From: an uncultured Paracoccaceae bacterium
Lineage (GTDB): Bacteria > Pseudomonadota > Alphaproteobacteria > Rhodobacterales > Rhodobacteraceae
Assembly: GCA_958439195.1 (NCBI GenBank)
Contig: OY288169.1
Coordinates: 27,593-91,592 of the forward strand
Direction of reading: 5' to 3'
DNA length: 64,000 nt
Shown: piece by piece, positions 58,955 through 64,000 of the stretch
Position numbering within the stretch: the first letter of the stretch is position 1
Layout of the letters: each line of letters starts with the position of its first letter
Position numbers and translations under genes: made by a program
Notes under the pieces: model-generated
The model's input: the letters and a program-made list of their open reading frames with translations, nothing else
What the model was told of the DNA's origin: nothing
Databases searched by the model: none

Positions 58955-60484
58955 CTAGACCACGTCGCCGGCGTCCAGCCGCGCAAGGAACCCTTCGGCG
59001 TTCCCAAGCACGCGGTCCTTGTGGCCCGGCTCCATCTTGTCCCAGGTCCGATACATTTGCGCCATGCGCGGATTTGTTTCAAACTTGGCGCGGTGGCGGG
59101 TCAGGAAATGCCAATACAGCAGATTGAACGGACAGGCCTTGTCACCCGTTTTCTCTTTCACCTTGTAGTGGCAGCCACCGCAGTAATCTGACATTCGGTC
59201 GATATAGGCACCCGAACTGACATAGGGTTTCGACCCAACCACACCCCCATCGGCGAACTGGCTCATCCCAAGGGTATTCGGCGCTTCGACCCATTCAAAG
59301 GCATCGGCATAGACGGCAAGATACCATTCATGCACCGCCGCAGGGTCTACCCCGGCCAGCAAGGCGAAATTGCCGGTCACCATCAGCCGCTGGATATGGT
59401 GGGCATAGGCCAGGTCGCGGGTCTGCCCCACCGCATGCGACAGGCAATTCATCCGCGTCTTGCCCCCCCAATACAAGGGCGGCATCGGGCGATCATGGCC
59501 CAGCGCATTGCGCGTCAGATAACCCGGTCCTTCCAGCGACCAGATGCCCCGGATGAATTCGCGCCAGCCGATAATCTGTCGGATGAACCCTTCGGCCGCA
59601 TTGATCGGCGCCCGCCCCGCGCGCCATTCCGCCTCGACCCGCTGACAAATCTCCAGCGGCGAAAGTAGCCCGATATTCAGATAGGGCGAAATCAGCGCAT
59701 GGCTCAGCGTCGGATCACCCGCCAGCATCGCATCCTGCTCATCCCCGAATGTCGGCAGGGCATGGGTGGCGAAATGATCCAGTGCCACCAACGCATCGGC
59801 CCGCGTTACGCCCCATCCAAAGGGCCGCACCGCGCCGAAATGCGCCGGAAACCGCGCCTCGACCAACGCCAGCACCTCATCCGTCACCGCATCCGGGGCA
59901 AATCGCGGCGGGCGTGGACGGAACAGATCGGCCTTCGCCGGCTTGCGGTTGTCGTGGTCGAAATTCCATTGCCCCCCGGCAGGCTTGTCACCCTCCATCA
60001 TCAACCCGGTCTTGCGCCGCATCTCGCGGTAGAACCATTCCATCCTGAATTGCTTTCGCCCCTCGGCCCAGCCCGCGAACTCCGCCTCGGAACACAGGAA
60101 CCGGTCATCGGGCAGTTGTGTCACCGGGATCGGACACTCCGCCAAAAGCTGCCGCAGCCGCCAATCCCCCGGTGCGGTGGTGATCACCTCTTTCGCCCCG
60201 AACTCTGCCGCGCGCCGGATCAACTCACCAGGGATCGACTGGCTGTTGGCGGGATCGTCAAGCCGCGAATAGGCGACCTTTGCCCCCTGCCCAATCAGGT
60301 CTTCGGCAAAGTGCCGCATCGCCGACAGGATCAACGCAATCTTCTGCGGGTGGTGGGGCACATAGCTGCCCTCGGCCATCACCTCGGCCATCACCACCAC
60401 ATCACCGGGCCGCGCCGCCCGCAGCGCCGCGACATTCACCGCCAACTGGTCCCCCAGAACAAGGATCAGGCGCGGGAACGTCAT
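58955..60484 (-). CDS. FeS-type bacterial cryptochrome/photolyase
   Basis: 509 residues. MTFPRLILVLGDQLAVNVAAL and FFEWFYREMRRKTGLMMEG-like MEWFYREMRRKTGLMM are the openings of the FeS-BCP (PhrB/CryB) branch, a (6-4) photolyase-like group. Four Cys for a 4Fe-4S cluster are visible: NCLSHAV, SDYCGGCHYKV and DKACPFNLLYWHFL. FAD-binding region FIRQIIGWREFIRGIW and WxxSGAYIDRMSDYC are also typical. The family repairs DNA with blue light or regulates pigment genes in Rhodobacter. The ATG at 60484 matches the family start. It ends 46 bases after the T-rich hairpin and follows the SDR gene closely. Confidence 0.92.
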   Translation of the reverse strand: MTFPRLILVLGDQLAVNVAALRAARPGDVVVMAEVMAEGSYVPHHPQKIALILSAMRHFAEDLIGQGAKVAYSRLDDPANSQSIPGELIRRAAEFGAKEVITTAPGDWRLRQLLAECPIPVTQLPDDRFLCSEAEFAGWAEGRKQFRMEWFYREMRRKTGLMMEGDKPAGGQWNFDHDNRKPAKADLFRPRPPRFAPDAVTDEVLALVEARFPAHFGAVRPFGWGVTRADALVALDHFATHALPTFGDEQDAMLAGDPTLSHALISPYLNIGLLSPLEICQRVEAEWRAGRAPINAAEGFIRQIIGWREFIRGIWSLEGPGYLTRNALGHDRPMPPLYWGGKTRMNCLSHAVGQTRDLAYAHHIQRLMVTGNFALLAGVDPAAVHEWYLAVYADAFEWVEAPNTLGMSQFADGGVVGSKPYVSSGAYIDRMSDYCGGCHYKVKEKTGDKACPFNLLYWHFLTRHRAKFETNPRMAQMYRTWDKMEPGHKDRVLGNAEGFLARLDAGDVV

Positions 60485-60569
60485 GCGCGCGCACCCCGCG
60501 CGTGGCACAGGATGGAACTGTCGGATTTCAGGATTTGGGCCAGGCTGAAGCCCATGCAGCAGGAAGATG

Positions 60570-61232
60570 TCACCACGGGATCGCCTTCCCCTGCCAGTCA
60601 AAAAACCCGCCGGTTTCCGTAGGCGTCAGCCCGTCGAGCACCGCCAGCAGGTTCGTCGCCGCCACCGCAGGTGTCACCGTCGGATGCCCGCCTGCATAGG
60701 CCGCCGTCAGCGATGTGGCCACCGTGCCGGGGTGCAGCGCCACCAGCGTGGCCTGCGGATGGCTGCGCGCCAGTTCGACCGATGCCGTGCGGATGATCTG
60801 GTTCAATGCCGCCTTGGCCGCGCGATAGCCATGCCACCCCCCCAGCCGATTATCCCCGATCGACCCGACCCGCGCCGACAGCACCGCCAGCTTCGCAGGC
60901 CGATCCCGCGGCACCAGACGCAGCGCATGTTTCAACACCAGCGCAGGTCCGATGGCATTCAGCGCAAATTGCGCGGCCATCGCGCCCGCATCCAGCGCCC
61001 GCAGCGCCTTTTCCGGGCGGTTGCCAGCAATTTCCAACCCACCGGTCGCGTTGAACACCAGATCAAAGCCCGGCGACAAAGCCCCCATCGCGCGGGCGAT
61101 GCTCGCTTCATCCGTCACATCCAACCCGTCCTCACGGCGCGATAGGCCCGTAACTGTGGCCCCCCGCCCTGACAAGGCGGCGACAAGGGCCGATCCAATC
61201 CCGCCCGATGATCCGATAACAAGCGCGCGCAT
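60570..61232 (-). CDS. Small SDR, C-factor-like
   Basis: 220 residues. RALVIGSSGGIGSALVAALSGRGATVTGLSRR is the cofactor loop, NATGGLEI, SARVGSIGDNRLGGWHGYRAAKAALNQI gives Ser and Tyr-x-x-x-Lys, and HPGTVATSLTAAY ends the active site region. It matches short CsgA/C-factor-type SDRs often found next to photolyase genes. GGGGGG lies before the ATG at 61232. The upstream frame to 61511 is Cys/Arg-rich and antisense to the leu leader and is not used. The stop is 85 bases before the photolyase start, so the two may be co-transcribed. Confidence 0.88.
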   Translation of the reverse strand: MRALVIGSSGGIGSALVAALSGRGATVTGLSRREDGLDVTDEASIARAMGALSPGFDLVFNATGGLEIAGNRPEKALRALDAGAMAAQFALNAIGPALVLKHALRLVPRDRPAKLAVLSARVGSIGDNRLGGWHGYRAAKAALNQIIRTASVELARSHPQATLVALHPGTVATSLTAAYAGGHPTVTPAVAATNLLAVLDGLTPTETGGFFDWQGKAIPW

Positions 61233-61334
61233 GTGGCCCCCCCTTTCCGGACCTGCCACATAACCCGATGAAAAGCGCAGGCAAGGCGCGTTTCCGGCTT
61301 GCGCTGCCGCATTTCCTGCGTATCGTCGCCACCC

Positions 61335-61421
61335 ATGACACGGGACCAGCATATTGCTTTCACAACAGGTGCATCTTGCGCCCTGCCCGCCCGTGGCCTG
61401 CTTCTCCTTAGCCGCCTCTGA
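61335..61421 (+). CDS. Leucine-rich leader peptide of leuA
   Basis: A short frame of 28 codons ends GLLLLSRL then TGA at 61419-61421, with codons CTG CTT CTC CTT in a row. This is the hallmark of a branched-chain amino acid attenuation leader. The start ATG at 61335 has only a weak ribosome-binding site, so a shorter start inside is possible. The stop is 77 bases ahead of leuA. Ribosome stalling when charged tRNA-Leu is low would change the folding of the RNA downstream. Confidence 0.7.
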   Translation: MTRDQHIAFTTGASCALPARGLLLLSRL

Positions 61422-61462
61422 GCGTGCCCTTGGGCGCGACCGCTCGGAGGTGAACAGCGCCC
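61420..61462 (+). promoter_or_regulatory. Alternative hairpins of the leuA attenuator
   Basis: Two pairings exclude each other. GAGCG (61420-61424) pairs with CGCTC (61441-61445), enclosing GCC/GGC. Alternatively GGGCGC (61432-61437) pairs with GCGCCC (61457-61462). The first starts in the leader stop codon. No T-run follows the second stem, so it may act through translation or Rho rather than a classical terminator. Confidence 0.5.
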
Positions 61463-61498
61463 GACAGGAAAAGCACAGACGGAACAAGGAACAGACCG

Positions 61499-63073
61499 AT
61501 GACCGACACAAGCACGCAGCCCCGCGTCATGATTTTTGACACTACCCTGCGCGATGGCGAACAATCCCCCGGCGCAACCATGACCCATTCCGAAAAGCTG
61601 GAAATCGCGGGTCTCCTGGACGAGATGGGCGTCGATATCATCGAAGCGGGCTTTCCGATCGCCAGCGAAGGCGATTTCAACGCCGTTTCGGAAATCGCAA
61701 AGCGGGCAAAGACATCAACCATCTGTGGTCTCGCCCGCGCGAATTTCAAGGACATCGACCGCTGCTGGGAAGCCGTGCGCCACGCGAAATCGCCGCGCAT
61801 CCACACCTTCATCGGCACCTCGCCGCTGCACCGCGCCATTCCCAATCTGGACATGGACCAGATGGCCGAACGCATCCACGACACCGTGACCCATGCCCGC
61901 AACCTGTGCGACAACGTGCAATGGTCGCCGATGGACGCGACGCGCACCGAAGCCGACTACCTCTGCCGTGTCGTTGAAATCGCCATCAAGGCCGGGGCCA
62001 CCACGATCAATATCCCCGACACCGTCGGCTATACATATCCGTTCGAAAGCGCCAAGATCATCCGCATGTTGCTGGAACGTGTTCCCGGCGCAGACAGCAT
62101 TATCTTTGCCACCCATTGCCATAACGATCTGGGTATGGCGACCGCCAACTCCCTTGCCGCGGTCGAGGCAGGGGCGCGCCAGATCGAATGCACGATCAAT
62201 GGCCTTGGTGAACGCGCGGGCAATACCGCGCTGGAAGAGGTCGTCATGGCGATGAAGGTAAGGAATGATATCCTGCCCTACCGCACCAATATCGACACGA
62301 CCAAGATCATGAACCTGTCCCGCCGCGTGTCGACGGTGTCTGGCTTTCCGGTGCAGTTCAACAAGGCCATCGTCGGCAAGAATGCCTTCCTGCATGAATC
62401 CGGCATCCATCAGGATGGCGTGCTGAAGAACGTCGAGACGTTCGAAATCATGCGCCCCGAAGATATCGGGTTGAACCAGAAAAACCTGACGATGGGCAAA
62501 CATTCCGGCCGCGCCGCGTTGCGCGCCAAGCTCAAGGAACTGGGTTATGAACTGGCCGACAACCAGTTGAACGACGTGTTTGTCCGGTTCAAGGCGCTCG
62601 CCGACCGCAAGAAGGAAGTCTACGATGACGACCTGATCGCGCTGGTGGCCGATGAGGCGACGATGGACGCGCATGACACCCTGGTCCTGAAAAAGCTGCG
62701 CGTCATCTGCGGCACAGAAGGCCCGCAAGAGGCCGACATGGTGCTGACCATCGACGGGGTTGATCACCACATCGACGCCACAGGCGACGGCCCTGTTGAT
62801 GCGGCCTTCAATTGCGTCAAGATGCTGTTCCCGCACAAGGCACGGCTTCAGGTGTATCAGGTCGCCGCCGTAACCGAAGGCACCGATGCCCAAGCCACGG
62901 TCAGCGTGCGGCTTGAGGAAGACGGCCGCATCGTCACCGGGGCCAGCGCCGACACGGATACAATCGTGGCCTCGGTCAAGGCCTACGTGAACGCGCTGAA
63001 CCGCCTGATCGAACGCCGCAAGAAAACCGCGCCGGGCGAAGATGTGAAGACCGTAACCTATCACGGCGAATAA
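61499..63073 (+). CDS. leuA: 2-isopropylmalate synthase
   Basis: 524 residues. N-terminal TIM barrel: MIFDTTLRDGEQSPGATMTHSEKLEIA (Asp and Arg of the catalytic site), HCHNDLGMATANSLAAVEAGARQIECTINGLGERAGN (metal His pair). C-terminal regulatory domain from about 400 (LKKLRVICGTEGPQEADMVLTIDG). It condenses acetyl-CoA and 2-oxoisovalerate, the first step specific to leucine, and is normally inhibited by leucine. Expression is likely also governed by the leader at 61335-61421. AAGGAACAG precedes the ATG. A hairpin follows the stop. Confidence 0.97.
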   Translation: MTDTSTQPRVMIFDTTLRDGEQSPGATMTHSEKLEIAGLLDEMGVDIIEAGFPIASEGDFNAVSEIAKRAKTSTICGLARANFKDIDRCWEAVRHAKSPRIHTFIGTSPLHRAIPNLDMDQMAERIHDTVTHARNLCDNVQWSPMDATRTEADYLCRVVEIAIKAGATTINIPDTVGYTYPFESAKIIRMLLERVPGADSIIFATHCHNDLGMATANSLAAVEAGARQIECTINGLGERAGNTALEEVVMAMKVRNDILPYRTNIDTTKIMNLSRRVSTVSGFPVQFNKAIVGKNAFLHESGIHQDGVLKNVETFEIMRPEDIGLNQKNLTMGKHSGRAALRAKLKELGYELADNQLNDVFVRFKALADRKKEVYDDDLIALVADEATMDAHDTLVLKKLRVICGTEGPQEADMVLTIDGVDHHIDATGDGPVDAAFNCVKMLFPHKARLQVYQVAAVTEGTDAQATVSVRLEEDGRIVTGASADTDTIVASVKAYVNALNRLIERRKKTAPGEDVKTVTYHGE

Positions 63074-63079
63074 CACCGA

Positions 63080-63108
63080 CAGGGGGCGGCGTGATCCGTT
63101 GCCCCCTG
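63080..63108 (+). terminator. leuA terminator-like hairpin
   Basis: 8-bp stem CAGGGGGC (63080-63087) and GCCCCCTG (63101-63108) with a 13-base loop, 7 bases after the leuA stop. ATCAATCT follows without a T-run. Confidence 0.55.
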
Positions 63109-63192
63109 ATCAATCTGCTGCGGTTGCATTCGCACGCTGTTCTAACTGGGACGGGCGGCTAAACTGGCCCTAAGGCCATCAGGGACAACGCC

Positions 63193-63891
63193 ATGCGCTT
63201 TCTCGACTTCTCCTCATGGCAAGGGGCGCTGACCACAATCCTCGGCATCGCGGTGATCGCGTTGATCGGCGTTGGCATCCGCGTTCTGGTCATGCTGACC
63301 ATCCAGCAACGCCAGCAGCGGATGAACCGCCAGATCAACGAACGCCTGAAAACCCTGATCTCGGCCTATCGCACATTGGGCGGGTCATTTACCGGGGAAC
63401 TTACAGTAAACCCGGCCCATCTGAAATCGACGCGCGACCGCACGATGGATGGCGGGCCGGCAGGATCGGAAACACCAGAAGGCGGTGACGCCCCCGCCGT
63501 GACCGCTGCACCGACATGGGATCGTCCCCGACTTATCCGGGATGCCGTCGAGGCGGCCCTGTCCGATATTCTGCTGCTCGGAACGGAAGAACACGTGCGC
63601 CTTGCCGCACAGGCCGCCAGCGACATGGCGGCCGGGCGGCCCATCCACACCGCCGAATTGGTCATTTCGCTGCGGGCCTATATCCGCCTTGCTCTCGACC
63701 TCGACCCAATTTCCGATGCCGTCAAAATCCCGTTGCAGGGACCGACGCGGCCCCAATCCGGCGGCGCACGCGGCGGCCGGGACCGCGCCGGTGGCAGCGG
63801 CCCCGGTGCAGGAGGTGGGGGTGGCGGCGAAGGCGGCGGGGGCGGCCTCGGCATGGGGGGCATGGCGGCAGGACGACGTGAGGACGGCTGA
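63193..63891 (+). CDS. Membrane-anchored protein with Gly-rich tail
   Basis: 232 residues. One N-terminal helix (LTTILGIAVIALIGVGIRVLVMLTI) is followed by a cytoplasmic coiled basic stretch (QQRQQRMNRQINERLKTLISAYRTLGGSF) and a helical domain (WDRPRLIRDAVEAALSDILLLGTEEHVRLAAQAASDMAAGRP). The last 45 residues are very Gly-rich with few hydrophobic residues. I do not recognise a family. Similar proteins are annotated only as hypothetical. A start at 63193 is likely from the signal-anchor position. There is no strong ribosome-binding site. Not linked to leuA, from which it is separated by the hairpin. Confidence 0.65.
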   Translation: MRFLDFSSWQGALTTILGIAVIALIGVGIRVLVMLTIQQRQQRMNRQINERLKTLISAYRTLGGSFTGELTVNPAHLKSTRDRTMDGGPAGSETPEGGDAPAVTAAPTWDRPRLIRDAVEAALSDILLLGTEEHVRLAAQAASDMAAGRPIHTAELVISLRAYIRLALDLDPISDAVKIPLQGPTRPQSGGARGGRDRAGGSGPGAGGGGGGEGGGGGLGMGGMAAGRREDG

Positions 63892-63935
63892 TCACGCACG
63901 ACGCAAGATCACCCAGCCGTCCTGCGCGCGCCTAT

Positions 63936-64000
63936 CTACCTGATCCATTCCCTAAGCACGCAGCGCGGCCCGTCATCCCGCAACCGCCGCTCAAGGATCA
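63936..64000 (-). CDS. Possible C-terminus of a gene continuing past the window
   Basis: On the minus strand one frame reads ILERRLRDDGPRCVLREWIR then TAG (63938-63936), with natural-looking protein composition. Another frame is also open over this short length. It would be convergent with the gene ending at 63891. No family recognised. Confidence 0.35.
   Translation of the reverse strand, partial: ILERRLRDDGPRCVLREWIR

Noticed and set aside
61715..63076. Leftward frame of 453 codons
   Set aside because: Antisense to leuA.

Overview
The window is high-GC DNA that looks like a chromosomal stretch of a Rhodobacteraceae/Paracoccaceae-type alphaproteobacterium. The clues are gcvT-gcvH-gcvP behind a tandem glycine riboswitch, an FeS-type photolyase beside a small SDR, the trxC/DUF3775/azlCD order, a leuA with a leucine-rich leader peptide, and a CARB-like beta-lactamase paired with an AmpR-like LysR regulator. 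No rRNA, CRISPR array or intact insertion sequence was seen. There is one tRNA, tRNA-Ala(CGC), at 39.7 kb.

Layout, left (accessory-looking) part. 0-2.2 kb: the end of an unknown gene and a TadE/TadG-like pilus pair, lower in GC than the rest. 2.5-10.1 kb: a sugar/sugar-acid catabolic operon (galactonate-dehydratase-like enzyme, CUT2 ABC transporter with an ATPase-permease fusion, SMP-30 lactonase, GntR/FCD regulator) behind a TATAAT promoter overlapped by two palindromes. 10.4-12.4 kb: a small protein divergent from a winged-helix/TPR regulator. 12.6-26.7 kb: a string of regulators (AraC, four LysR) beside small detoxification or redox genes (two secreted SnoaL-like proteins, NmrA-like, RidA, a chloroperoxidase-type hydrolase, class A beta-lactamase, SDR, Atu4866-domain protein, GST, a PNPOx-reductase flavoprotein). 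It ends in a transposase fragment. 27.2-33.3 kb: metal and oxyanion resistance (rhodanese-ChrB, ChrA, YqaA-like, NreB-like MFS with a His-rich tail, RcnR/CsoR regulator, His-rich protein, HupE-like protein, membrane anchor protein), with a G/C-tract operator in the divergent gap. 33.8-39.3 kb: three tandem genes, a neutral-ceramidase-like protein that has lost the family's nucleophilic Ser, a zinc phospholipase C-like protein and a CARDB-like protein. I know of no described system with this composition, so it is the best candidate here for an undescribed one.

Right (core-looking) part, from the tRNA onward. trxC, DUF3775, azlCD, a secreted beta-propeller/RTX protein, the glycine cleavage operon, a MATE exporter, gltX interrupted by an apparent one-base deletion, a small metallopeptidase, a Tat-exported metallo-beta-lactamase-fold hydrolase, a PfkB kinase, a lipoprotein, nadE, a MORN-repeat protein built from a duplicated nine-repeat block, the photolyase and its SDR, leuA with its leader, and an unknown membrane protein. 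A 20-bp intergenic motif (TCATCTTGGCNNAAATACCC) was found four times in this part and not in the left part. A different paired motif was found only in the left part. This supports a change of genomic regime near the tRNA.

All assignments come from reading the translated sequence and recalled family motifs. No database search was possible.
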